Under the pieces are notes generated by a model that was given only the letters and a program-made list of their open reading frames with translations, was not told the origin of the DNA and searched no databases. From Schizophyllum amplum (taxonomy: Eukaryota > Basidiomycota > Agaricomycetes > Agaricales > Schizophyllaceae): DNA of 23,834 nucleotides. Within the stretch, counting starts at the first letter, position 1; each line of letters begins with the position of its first letter. This document shows, piece after piece, positions 1-9,868 of this stretch. The stretch covers positions 1 to 23,834 of the forward strand of contig VDMD01000245.1 of NCBI GenBank assembly GCA_007026445.1. The letters are read 5' to 3'. A program made the translations under genes and the position numbers.

Positions 1-49
1 TGCGTCGGAGTTTTTCTGTAGTTTGCACGTCTAAGCGTGTTCCTTGCAG

Positions 50-2268
50 CATGGGTATTGAAAGAGTATGAGTCGGACAGGTTGGACCTTTCGTCCCCAG
101 ACTCTTTCAGAGAGTAAGCACCTTCTGACTTTGATCAACACTTATCGCAGACTGACAACTTGCCAGTCTTACGAAGCCCATGGGCGCCCTCACCGAAGCC
201 CGCCGTGAGGCTGCGGAATCCCGATACTCTAGCCTTCTGAGCGTGGACGAGTCACCGTTCCATTACGGCACCCACTTCTCAAGCTCAATGATTGTTTGCC
301 ACTTTCTCATCCGCCTCGCGCCCTTCACTAGCATGTTCAAAACTCTGCAAGGAGGTGACTGGGATCTTCCGGATCGGCTTTTTAGGTACAACAGAGTTTC
401 TCCGCACGCATAGGCCCGCGCCTGACGAAATCCCAGCAACGTCGCTCGGGCCTATCACTCCGCTGCTGTGGATGTACGAGGCGACGTCCGAGAGCTGATT
501 CCTGAGTTCTTCGTCTGCCCTGAGTGAGTTGAGACTGTCTCCTCCAAACTTACTTCTGACCCTTTTGGGGACAGGTTCTTGGAAAACGTGGATGAGCACG
601 ACTTCGGTGTATCCAGCAATGGTGAACGTATACATGACGTGAAGCTGCCACCATGGGCCCGCGAGGATCCATTGTTGTTCATCACTATGAACAGAAGGGT
701 AATTCATGCCGCACGGCCTGTGGCTCGGAGAATTGATGTCAGATCCTTCGCAGGCCTTGGAGAGTCCGTTTGTCAGCGAGCATCTTCCCGCATGGATAGA
801 TCTTATTTGGGGATGCAAACAACGAGATCGTGAATCATTCAATGCCTTCCATCCTCTGTCGTACGAAGGGTCAATAGGTAGCCGCTCTCGTCAGCGCCGG
901 TTTTCAATGCTGATTTGATCCTGGTCAGATCTAGACAGCATCACAGACGAGTTGGAGCAACAAGCAACAGTGGGCATCATTCACAACTGTGAGTTCTGTC
1001 TGTGACCTATGTTATACGAGACTAATCGGTAGCGCGCAGTCGGCCAGACACCAAGGAAGCTTTTTCATACGCCACATCCGGAGCGGTACACCCATGGCTT
1101 CTCGACCTTACCCATCGGGACATTGCATGGAATTGAGGAAGACCCTTACCTCCTTCAGCAAGAGACTCGAGTTCTCAAGGGTGCGCGCGATCTTGCTCTG
1201 AACCATGGCCTGCCATTGACGCTGTTTCTCCAAAGCCCTGCCTTCCAACATGCCAGTGCGAGACCTCTGCATCGATATGATCAGCGAGAATGTACTTCCA
1301 TGTCCTGACGGCTGGTTGTACGTCCCGCTGCATACTGACGAACAAATACAATGGGGTCCGTTCAACACCGGAGGCGATTTGCACTTGCGGATAGACAACA
1401 AGGTCAATGATTTTATTCTGAGTGTCCCACACCGCTGAAAGATACATCTTAGACCGTCCAAACCATTGAGTCCGCGTCATGCACCTGCGCTGATTGGGTA
1501 GACTCCAACACGCTTGTGACGGGCGGCTTTGACTTCGCGGTACGCCTCTGGAAGTTGTCGCGCAATAGGAGCCTCGAAGCCTCATCTACGCGTCTCCGGT
1601 TGACGCATGTGATGCGCATGCATACCGAGAAGGTAGTGGCTGTAACGGCCTCCAAAGCATGGTCGCTCGTGGCCAGTGGGTCGAGCGACAGTAGCGTCGC
1701 CTTCTGGACCTCAATCGAGGCTCGTACGTTCGCTCAGTGTGGCATCCGGCACATGCCGAAGTTCATTTGGTCGCGATCAACGAGAGCACGGTAGGTCTAT
1801 TGCTGTACATCATGCGCTCCGGCTTGCTGACCGAGCGTTCTCTATAGGGTCATGTAGCGTCGTGCTCGGACGTCATGTTGCGCCTTGACACGGTTAACGG
1901 GCGGCCTATAGCGCAGCTAGACCTCCAAGACTATCATCCGATAACATCTCTGGCCTTCCATGAGAGGGAATACTCTCATCTGGGCATTTTGGCGACAGGC
2001 AGCGCAGACGGTAGCATCACTTTGCGTACTTGGACGGCGGATGGGACGCCTACTGGAGAGAAGGCCAATGGGAATTCCTGGAGGTTCGCTCCATGAAAAT
2101 CCGGGGTGGGAGTCCGAAGGATGAGCGACTGCCCGCCGTCACGGCTCTCAAGTTCCTAGGGTACGCTATTCATTCTTCTGGTGGCCCTGTATCTTACTTT
2201 TCTGACAGGAGAGCATGTGCCATGGTGAATCAACAGGCCAATCATATATGTGGTCCTTTCCAGAGTAG
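50..2268 (+). CDS. BEACH-WD40 domain protein, 3' part of gene (5' end outside window)
   Basis: BEACH proteins are large scaffolds for vesicle and lysosome/vacuole trafficking and autophagy (LYST/neurobeachin/Bph1 class). Visible exons: 50-113, 167-385, 437-523, 575-698, 754-877, 929-988, 1040-1180, 1257-1402, 1453-1790, 1848-2160, 2209-2268. The BEACH domain is read from [14 protein letters not shown] and [13 protein letters not shown] through [32 protein letters not shown] and LSYEG to [14 protein letters not shown]-terminal WD40 units follow ([43 protein letters not shown]). The gene ends [11 protein letters not shown]. Three one-base losses are inferred: near 1707 (in TGG/GAC), near 2065 (in GCCAA) and at the last splice junction (2160/2209, wrong phase). 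With these counted, the exons total 559 whole codons including the stop. The start lies upstream of the window. Family is secure; exon borders are manual. Confidence 0.9.
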
Positions 2269-2698
2269 CTATCTGGCTCTCGAAATTGACAACGGACTTC
2301 AACATCGACACCTATCTCACGCTATCGATGTATCCTGCTTTCGTACCTGGTGCAAAACGGATGTGTACTTCTCACGCGATGAAAATACTCAACGCATACT
2401 CTTGTTTGCTTGAGCTCATGAGGAACAGGATACTGACAATGCATTCAGTATATACGGCATTGCCAAGAACGTCGATGCCGTCACGGAACCTCATGTTGTG
2501 CTCTCGCCTCAGGGCACGCTATCCGTCGTCGACTTGGTTCACCGCCCATACATCACCGCAGTTTTGCGCTATCCGCAATCATTCGCTGCTTCTTCTCCCC
2601 TGGCCTGCCTTCTCGCGGCATCTCTCCGACCGCCACTACTGCCCGATGATGGGAACGTATGTGTATGCCAGTCTCTCCGTCTATCGTGCGCCCGATAA
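2269..2698 (+). CDS. Possible unidentified exons between BEACH and permease genes
   Basis: I do not recognise this. Two open stretches are joined in frame by a plausible 45-base intron (2404-2448; gtttgc donor, ACTGAC branch-like site, ttcag acceptor). The upstream piece reads YFSRDENTQRIL. The downstream piece reads IYGIAKNVDAVTEPHVVLS and then GTLSVVDLVHRPYITAVL, which looks more like protein than chance translation. Upstream of about 2350 the frame is unclear, so no start is assigned. The stretch ends at a stop near 2698, just before the permease promoter. It could be a short gene, a decayed gene, or chance open sequence in the BEACH 3' UTR. Confidence 0.3.
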
Positions 2699-2724
2699 CG
2701 CTTTATGGCGGGCGTATCAGCGCA

Positions 2725-2754
2725 CACGTGCAATGTGGCGAGGGTGGATATAAA
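2725..2754 (+). promoter_or_regulatory. Core promoter of the amino acid permease: TATAAA with nearby CACGTG
   Basis: TATAAA lies at 2749-2754, about 68 bases before the permease ATG at 2822. A CACGTG E-box sits at 2725-2730 and a second at 2811-2816, just before the ATG. In fungi CACGTG is bound by Cbf1/Pho4-type bHLH factors. A regulatory role here is inference. Confidence 0.45.
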
Positions 2755-2821
2755 GTACACAGTGCGCTTCCGATACGGGCTGCCGTCCGGCTCTCTTCCT
2801 TCCCCGTCCCCACGTGCCAGG

Positions 2822-4958
2822 ATGCCCTCAGACAGCTTGAAGTCTGTGTCGGGCGACGACAAGCACGCCGATGATGTGGAAGCTATCGCGCAGGTCTTGG
2901 ACGTCGACGAGGAGGAGCAGGATATCGTGGAGTTCGAGGAAAAGAAGGACCTAAAGTTAGTCCGCGTAGATGGCGTGAAAGGTCGGCGCTAATCTGCTGG
3001 TGCACAGGCGAGGCCTGCAGCAGAGGCATATTCAGATGATTGCTCTGGCTGGCACGATAGGGACTGTGCGTCAATTCCATCCTTCAAAAGTCGTCTATCT
3101 GTACTGATGTGGAACACCAGGGTCTGTTCCTTAGCTCTGGAAAGGCCATCGCGCGGGGAGGACCGGCGGGTGCCTTCATGGGCTACGCCATCACGGGTGG
3201 CCTTGTCTCTTGCGCCGTCCTCTCTATTGCCGAGTTGAGCGCGCTGGTTCCTCTGAGCGGCTCGATCGTCCGTCATGCGGAGTACTTCTTGTGCGTGCAT
3301 CAACTCCGCGCCGTCAACCCGCCGCTCCTCTGACGCCGACTTCCCCATTAGTGACCCCGCTCTCTCGTTCGCGCAGGGGTGGAATTCGGTCTATTCCAAC
3401 TGCATCGGCCTTCCCGCAGAGATGACTGCCGTCGCTGTGATCATGCAGTTCTGGCTGACCGTCAACAACGCCGTCTGGATCACCGTTTTTGGTCTTCTGC
3501 TCTTCGCGTCAAACTTGTGCTTCATTCGCATCTATGGCGAGATGGAGTTCTTCTTTGCCATGCTGAAGATTCTTCTGGTGGGCCGCATCTTCCATTGCTT
3601 GGACCTCTTCTCATCCGCGCCATACAGATTGTCGGCCTGATCATCATGGGTCTTGTCATTGACCTCGGCGGTGTACCTGGACAGGAGCGGATAGGTTTCC
3701 GTTACTGGAGAGACCCGGTACGTCTAGTGGATGCTTTCCTTGACTAGTCGCTGACATGCATCCATCTATATAGGGCCCATTCGTCCAGTACCTCGACATT
3801 CCGGGGCCACTCGGCCAATTCGCCGGCTTCTGGACAACGCTAGCCAACGCCGCGTACGCTTACTCTGGCATCGATGGCATCGCCAACGCGGCGGCCGAGA
3901 CGAAGGCCCCACGCCGGAACATCCCCAAGGCCGCGCGGCGCATCTTCTGGCGCATCCTCATTTTCTATATCCTCGCCATTCTCATTGTTACGATGATCGT
4001 GCCATCGAACAACAAGAACCTGCTGGCGTCGACCGGCGACGCAGCCCAGTCCCCGTTCGGTGAGCGCGAGTGTGTGGGCGCGGGCGCTTCTCGACGGCTG
4101 ACGTTCACTCTTAGTCATCGCGGCCAACCTGGCGGGAATCAAGGTCGTGCCGCACATTATCAACGCTGTCGTCTTGACCTCCGCGTGGTCGTCGGGCAAC
4201 AGTGGCATGCTCAACGGGTCGCGTGTCCTTTACGGCATCGCGCGCGAAGGACATGCGCCCAAGGTTTTTTGAGGTGCAACAGGTTTGGTATCCCGTATGT
4301 CGCAGTGTCCTTCATCGGCGCTTTCCTTGTGCGTATACACAACCTGCTTGCGTCATACCACACGCGCTAACTCGATGCGCCGGGTAGGCGCTCGGGTACA
4401 TGACCCTGGATAAATCGGCTTCGACTGTCTTCTCGTGCTGCAGGACTTGGTGTCAAGCCGGGCGCTGGTCCACTGGTACGGCTATCACTTCTTCTGACAC
4501 AGGCTTTACTAACCATTCTTGCTTAGGATCGTCATCTGCGTTGTATACCTGCGCTTCTACTATGGATGCAAGGCCCAGGGTATCGACCGCCAACGACCTC
4601 CGTGGAAGGGTCCCTTCCAGCCCTACGCGGCGGTGGATCGGCGCCAGCGCCTTCACTCTCATCCTCTTGACGCAGGGCTATTCCGTCTTCATTCACGGCA
4701 TGTGGGGACACCGAGACGTTCGTATCGGCGTACTTCAACATCCCGCTCATCCTCGTCCTGTACTTCGGCTTCAAGATCGCGAAGCGCACCAAACTCGTGC
4801 CGCTCGACTCGATGCCGATTCGCGACTTCATGAAGATCGCGCAGGACAACCCCGAGCCGCCGGAGAAGCCGTTGAAGGGCTGGCCAAGCTTGAGATCCTT
4901 TGGAGTTGAGCGAAGACTGGACGCTATTCTACATGAGTCGGAGGTAACAGTAACATGA
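2822..4958 (+). CDS. Amino acid permease (fungal AAT/YAT family, APC superfamily)
   Basis: Proton-coupled amino acid uptake at the plasma membrane. Exons: 2822-2955, 3008-3065, 3121-3290, 3352-3577, 3628-3717, 3774-4059, 4115-4328, 4388-4475, 4527-4958. The acidic N-terminus is followed by the family hallmark RHIQMIALAGTIGTGLFLSS (TM1), then GGLVSCAVLSIAELSAL, FAQGWNSVYSN, IGFRYWRDPGPF, AYSGIDGIANAAAETKAPRR (the GxE substrate region), SGNSGMLNGSRVLYGIAREG, RFGIPYVAVSF and WKGPFQPY. About 12 membrane segments and about 565 residues, normal for the family. The start follows a TATA box and gives a typical cytosolic tail. Four frame breaks occur in the 3' third: a missing T at 4265-4270, a missing G near 4437, an extra base near 4632 and an extra G at 4704-4707. 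They cancel, and the frame ends correctly at 4958. The substrate cannot be told from sequence. Confidence 0.92.
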
Positions 4959-5458
4959 CATTAGAACGAGGGCTGCTCTTTGCGATGTACTTAACTGTAG
5001 GCTATTAAATTCGTATTTTCATATCTTTCCTGATGGTCGGATGCAATCCGTCCTTTGTGCTCGGGAATCATTGTGTGCAAGCAGGTAAGGCCAATGCTGT
5101 TGCAGCCTGAGAGAGCATCAGGTCGGGGCGCCATGGGTCGACTCCTACACTCCTCTGAGAATTCTGGGCTGGATTTGCGATTGAGCTTGCGTGCAAAGCT
5201 GCACGCGTCTGTTTGACTCAGAGAGGCCAAATGAATGTCCTTCAAATGTGGGTCAACATCAACACGTCTCGTGATGTCGAATGTCGTGTGCCTGATGTGT
5301 CACAGACAATTGCCGCATTTAGTATCCTTGCGCTTTCCGTCGCGAAATCCACCATCTCCTCGTCTCTTGCCTCTTGCCGTCGTCGCCGCCTTCGAGCTCG
5401 CCTTTTCCAAAGCTCTGCAGGCGGAAGATTTGTGTCTTCTGCAGACTCTTATCTTATC
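4959..5458. other. Intergenic: permease 3' flank and upstream region of the FHA-RING gene
   Basis: No supported gene. Open frames on both strands here have no recognisable motif. A pyrimidine-rich stretch (about 5330-5400) precedes the ATG at 5459, as is common in fungal promoters and 5' UTRs. No clear TATA box was seen. Confidence 0.5.
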
Positions 5459-7102
5459 ATGGAGCCGAATCCTCATGCGGTGTCGACTGACTCGCCCCAA
5501 CACGGTCGAACATCCTGGGCAATTTCCTCCGAGGCCGACCGAGGAACTCATCGCAGTCGCACATCAATGCCGAGGCGGGCGCGCGAGCTCTCGCCATCCC
5601 CCACCGGCCAGGCCGCACCACCGCCGTCGCCCGGAGGTCTGCCGATCCCGGGGCACCGGCGCCGCACCGCGCCATCACCAAGCGGCGGCATGCAACCTTC
5701 CTCCTCCCACCAGGGCTCAGCACCAACAGGCAGCCAAGGTCTCGGAATATCGCACATGCTGAGACGCAGACGATCAGCGGGTGCGCTCAATCCCACGGCC
5801 GCGCCGGCGCAGCCAGCCCCCACAGGCGCGATCACAACTCCATCGACGCCAGCAGTCGCAAACCCACCAAACGCCGCTGGCCACGCATCCGCCTTGTTCC
5901 CCATCTCGAGTCGCGCCGCTCGCTGCGCTTCGACGCCATCTCGCGCGATCTGAAGGAAGGCGATCCCCCGCTGCGTATCGGCCGCTTCACCGACCGTTCA
6001 GGCATGGGCCTCGCCGCAGTCAACGCGCTCGGCTCGAACAAGCTCGCTTTCAAGTCCAAGGTCGTCTCCCGTGCGCACGCCGAGATCTGGGTCGAGGGTG
6101 GCGGCAAATTCTACATTCGCGACACAAGTCCTCCTCTGGCACCTTCCTCAACCACGTCCGCCTCTCACCGGCCAACACGGACTCGCGTGCGCACCAGATC
6201 AAGGATGGCGATATCCTTCAGCTTGGCGTCGACTATCAGGGCGGCACCGAGGATATCTACAAGTCGGTCAAGATTCGCATTGAGCTCGGCAGGGAGTGGC
6301 AGGCGGCTGCCAATGCTTTCAAGTGCGTCATGGTGTTTTATCGTGGCGCTATACTGACTGCTTCCAGCACAAATGCTTTGAAAAATCTGAAGACGCTGGC
6401 GGTGTCTACGGATCCAACGAAGATGAGCAATGGCAAGGTGGCCCCCAAGTCCTCGATCCCGGATTGCTGCATTTGTAAGTTTTTTTCCTGCGTATTGCTC
6501 ACCAGCTTATGCGCCACACAGGTCTATTTGCTGTCACGATCCGTCAAGCACTCTTCATTGCGCCCTGCTCCCACACCTTCCACTACAAATGCATCCGGCC
6601 CCTCCTCGAGTCCCACCATCCCGCCTTCTCCTGCCCTCTATGCCGCACATTCGCCGACTTGGAAGAAGACGTCGAGGTCGAGCTCATGGAGGACCCCGCC
6701 GATGAGTCTGCGCAGGATGAGGTCAGCGTAGAAGTCCACCCAGCAGTCGTCGCCGCCACTGCGGAAAGGGAGCGCGAAGCCGGTGCGGAGACCGAAGTCG
6801 AACCAGACGCGATGCCCACGCGTGGTCGGCGGGGCGCGCAGCAGGTCATCGACCTCACCGATGACCAGCTGGACGAAGCCGACGAGCATATGAGCCTCGG
6901 CGACCCAGAGGACATCGATATGGTTGACGTCGACCATGAGATGCGCGATGCCGGGCGGACAGACAGCGAGGGCTCGGGCAGCGGCGAGGGACGGGACGGG
7001 CACCTTGTGATGTACGCGGACGAAGCCGGCATGGTCGACAGTGCGGACGGAGCTCTCGTGCCCACAGACGCCACGCTCGCGGCTGGCAAGCGGAAGCGTT
7101 GA
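5459..7102 (+). CDS. dma1: Dma1-like FHA/RING-H2 E3 ubiquitin ligase
   Basis: Dma proteins bind phosphothreonine partners through an FHA domain and ubiquitinate them in spindle-position/septation checkpoint control. Exons: 5459-6322, 6368-6474, 6522-7102; about 517 residues. A Pro/Ser-rich N-terminus of about 135 residues precedes the FHA domain: LRIGRFTDRS, then SKVVSRAHAEIW (core S-x-H), KFYIRDT, SSSGTFLNHVRLS and DGDILQLGVDYQGG. RING-H2 follows, split by intron 2: CCIC, then APCSHTFHYKCIRPLL and FSCPLCRTF, matching C-x2-C...C-x-H-x2-H-x2-C...C-x2-C. The acidic C-terminal tail contains QQVIDLTDDQ, a SUMO-interacting-like motif, and ends in basic GKRKR. Two one-base losses are inferred: near 5865 (before RIRLVPHLESRR) and near 6126 (between RDT and KSSSG). 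The ATG at 5459 opens the frame of the Pro/Ser-rich part. FHA-RING assignment is secure; Dma1 orthology is likely. Confidence 0.9.
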
Positions 7103-7243
7103 GGCTGCGCGTGAGTGAACAGTACGCCTTCCCATGTTGCATCCGTTTAGAGACGATCACCATCCAGACCGACGCTCGAGACAATGGACCTTTACTTATC
7201 GCACCCCGCTTGTCCACTGTCTGTCCCACGTGCGGAAGCCGCT

Positions 7244-7336
7244 CATCCACATCCGTATCGAGCCCTCCTCCACATCCGTATCGACCCTTTCCTCCACATC
7301 CTCCTCCACATCCATATCGAGCCCTACCCACATCAG
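7244..7336. repeat. Degenerate tandem repeat, CCTCCACATCCGTATCGAGC-type units
   Basis: Four to five imperfect copies of a 17-25 base unit around CCACATCCGTATCGA, 3' of the FHA-RING gene. Unit spacing varies, so no reading frame is preserved along the block. Probably a small minisatellite in the 3' UTR or intergenic DNA. Confidence 0.7.
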
Positions 7337-7459
7337 TAATGTCTTTACGCTTTCACGCCTTCTTACATATTCATGCCTATATATTACGTGCAGCGCTGCA
7401 GCCCCTAGACGCAGCCGCGGCGCCCTAATCACCCAGCGTAGTCGAGGTTTCTGGCAGGC

Positions 7460-7579
7460 TGGCTTGCGCTGAACGCCTCATCCTGGCTTGCGCTCAGCGC
7501 ATCATCGTGGCTTACGCTCACCGGGTCACCGTGGCTTGCGCTCAGCGCATCAGCCTGGTCCGCGCTCAGCGCCTCACGT
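7460..7579. repeat. 24-bp x 5 tandem repeat
   Basis: Five head-to-tail 24-base units (7460-7483, 7484-7507, 7508-7531, 7532-7555, 7556-7579) on the pattern TGGCTTGCGCTCAGCGCATC plus four variable bases. They differ only by substitutions. The length is a multiple of three and both strands stay open. The minus strand encodes octapeptides such as ADALSASH, DDALSASQ and DEAFSASQ. The plus strand reads variants of VACAQRIS. Whether either is translated cannot be decided here. Confidence 0.85.
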
Positions 7580-7606
7580 TGGCCGGCTACATTTGGTTCT
7601 GCCATC

Positions 7607-7700
7607 GCCAGTTCACCAGGTTTCAAAGCTTCACGAGGCAGTTCACTAGCTTCACCAGGCGGTTCATCAGCCTTACACTAGACTCGCCAGCCTCCACTAG
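7607..7700. repeat. Degenerate repeat around (C)GTTCACnAGCTTCAC
   Basis: Imperfect copies of a motif like AGTTCACTAGCTTCACCAGG, with unit lengths of about 21-30 bases, directly after the 24-bp array. On the minus strand it reads GEASELP and REALKPGEL, in the same frame as the octapeptide array, but a TAG interrupts that frame at about 7679-7681. Confidence 0.5.
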
Positions 7701-8713
7701 CTTCACCCTCCACTGGCCAGGGCACCGCGTCCCTCCTTCCTTCATTGACATGAGCCCATTTGATTCGTGTACGCATATATACGCTCGGATTCAGCCTGCT
7801 GCCACCTTGTATGTATACGCGTTACCGTAAGTCACGTCTGTCCCTCTCTTGGTTCTGCCGCTATATATTTCGTACGACGCTCTCTTTCTGGATCTGAAGG
7901 TGTGAGGATTCGTGTGGGCGACGAACGGTAGTGCTGTCGACCACGACTCACTCAGATCGATAGCCAGTCCGAGACTGACAGACTTCAACGAGCGGGGCGT
8001 CGTACGAACTGACATCGCTCAGTACTATCATTGCTCACCCCGCCAGGGCGCATTCCCCTTCCTGCTGCGTACTCGGAAGCAGCCTAAGACGTCACTGCCT
8101 TTGTGGCACGATTGGGACTGTGCAGTGTACTGTAGATGCATGACATTGAGCGCCGCTGGAGGCTGAGTCGTTATTCACAGCGTCGGCCCCAGCACGCGCA
8201 GTCTTTTGATATTTTGTGTGCCCGGTCTGTTCGACAGTCCAAGAATTACAGACGCGAAGCACCACGCCGTTGTCTGAGACGGCAGTCACAAGAAGGTACT
8301 GGCAGTGGAAAGTTAGTCGGAAAACGGTTCAAGGAGCGATTACAAGCCGTTCGTATCGCTCTGGAGGGCAGGCGGGCGGCATGAATGCATGAAGTCCGCG
8401 TCAACGTCGTTATGAGGAAGTTGATATCGCATGCACGGCGCCCACGGTCAGCAGTCGCAGTGGACAAGGTCACGATGGGACCCAGTCTATCGAGGAGCCC
8501 TCCGCGCCGCGGTACGACTCGGTCAACCGTGTCGGCGAACGTATGTTCATGAGAGCAGTCGTTTGTGACTGGAAGAGGCCATAGACTTGATGAGCGGGCG
8601 CCGGGTGGATGTGTCGGAGCGGCCCGTAATCTTGGACGGCCCAGCTTGGTCGTGAAGTAGCGGAGATGGAAGAATGGCGGGATGCGTATGTCGGGGTGTC
8701 TGGGTTGCGCGCG
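7701..8713. other. Intergenic, no gene identified
   Basis: No family is recognisable on either strand. A minus-strand frame running to 8470 continues past the stop used for the neighbouring minus-strand gene model and may hold further exons of it (for example around RLTESYRGAEGSSIDW), but no splice chain is convincing. A TATATA stretch lies at about 7777-7782. Confidence 0.35.
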
Positions 8714-9308
8714 TCAGCGACTGACGCCGCTGAGAGACAGAGCGGCGGTATTCGAGTACGACGTCCTCGTCCGCGATACACATGACCTATGACTGCAAGC
8801 GTGAAATTCAGCACGAGTCTTGACTGAATAAGGACAAACGATAGCTTTGTCCTCGATGGTATAGAACTCTTGAGGCCTGTAAATGGACAACAAAGGAACT
8901 GAGCGCAAGGCACCTGGTCAGCGGCCTCGGCCAGGTCAGGATGCTGTTCCCACTTACAAACAATGCATGTGCGCGCTAAGTCTCCGCCTTGCCCGGTGCT
9001 TGGGCAAGGGCGGCACGCAATGACGGCCGTGTCGGCGTGGAAGTGCGCAGTGATAGCGGTATACAGCGTCTTTGCGGGATGGTCGGCGCTCTTCGACTTA
9101 TAGCCGTCAATGGAGTAGGCGCAGTCCATTCGTGGGGTAAAACGGGCAGCTGAGAGACAACTATCAGCCCTCAGAATAGTATTCACTCACACGCTCGTGC
9201 TTCGCGGAAGGAGCGGCCAAAGTGGCGAGATTCGTGCGGTACCTCAGGTTGCACTACAAACTTCAACGTCCCGTTGCCTTCTTGGAGGCGGTTACTGCGA
9301 GACCGCAT
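8714..9308 (-). CDS. Unidentified spliced protein gene
   Basis: I do not recognise the product. On the minus strand an ATG at 9308 opens exon 1 (9308-9191). It is joined by a 41-base intron (gtgagt donor, ctctcag acceptor) to exon 2 (9149-8958). A second intron with a gtaagt donor and a 44-base length (8957-8914) leads to a third exon. The three exons stay in frame. Seen pieces include NGTLKFVVQPEVPHESRHFG, DCAYSIDGYKSKSADHPAKT, HADTAVIACRPCP and RPQEFYTIEDKAIV. The end is uncertain: this model stops near 8714, but an 81-base alternative for intron 2 would continue in another frame to about 8470. Several Cys residues are present but form no known motif. Exons 1-2 are better supported than the 3' end. 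Confidence 0.4.
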
Positions 9309-9844
9309 ATGTGTGTGGTGTGCTAGAGGCTATTGCGACGCCACGTGAGACGAACAGCAGAAAAAGGCGACCCCAGTAAGACCCTGTGAGCGACGACGAA
9401 GATCGCCAAGGTGGGGTCCTATGGAGCAGCGGGGAAGAGCCATGGCCCATGGGGCGTCGCCTATTCATCGAGTCATTGATCTTGAGATTCGTGCGTCACT
9501 AGTGTGATGCGCCGGGCTCTATTGAGACCGCAGAGCAACGTGTCGCTCGCAACAGAGCTTTAAAAAATTCGCGTGCCCTCTCCTGCCAGCGCTTGTCGGC
9601 GGCCAAAGTAGCGAATGACGAGGTGCATGTTTGCGAATATTTGCATAGACAGACGTCGAAAAGCATGTGACAGTTCCGCAGGATTCTCGAAGTAGCTACG
9701 CTTGGACCGGGAAGCAGAATCATCGACAGGTTCCGCCATTTCCGCAATGTAAATACAGTAAGGCCAACGGCGCGACTCGTTTCTTTCTTTCCTTCCGCCA
9801 CGACGCGTCCCCCATCTAGACCGCCTTCGCCGCCAACGGCGACT

Positions 9845-9860
9845 ACGACGACGACGACGA
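9845..9860. repeat. ACG trinucleotide run in the 5' leader of the next gene
   Basis: A short (ACG)5 run lies about 9 bases before the ATG at 9869. It is probably transcribed as 5' UTR and creates a poly-Val reading on the opposite strand that is not a gene. Confidence 0.6.
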
Positions 9861-9868
9861 TCGCAACA

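Noticed and set aside
285..842. 185-codon open frame on the minus strand
   Set aside because: It lies antisense to well-supported BEACH exons and shows no motif.
4262..4287. Tiny intron (gtttttt...caacag) as the reason for the permease frame change
   Set aside because: It would delete the conserved FLRCN segment and be only about 24-26 bases; a missing T explains the frame better.
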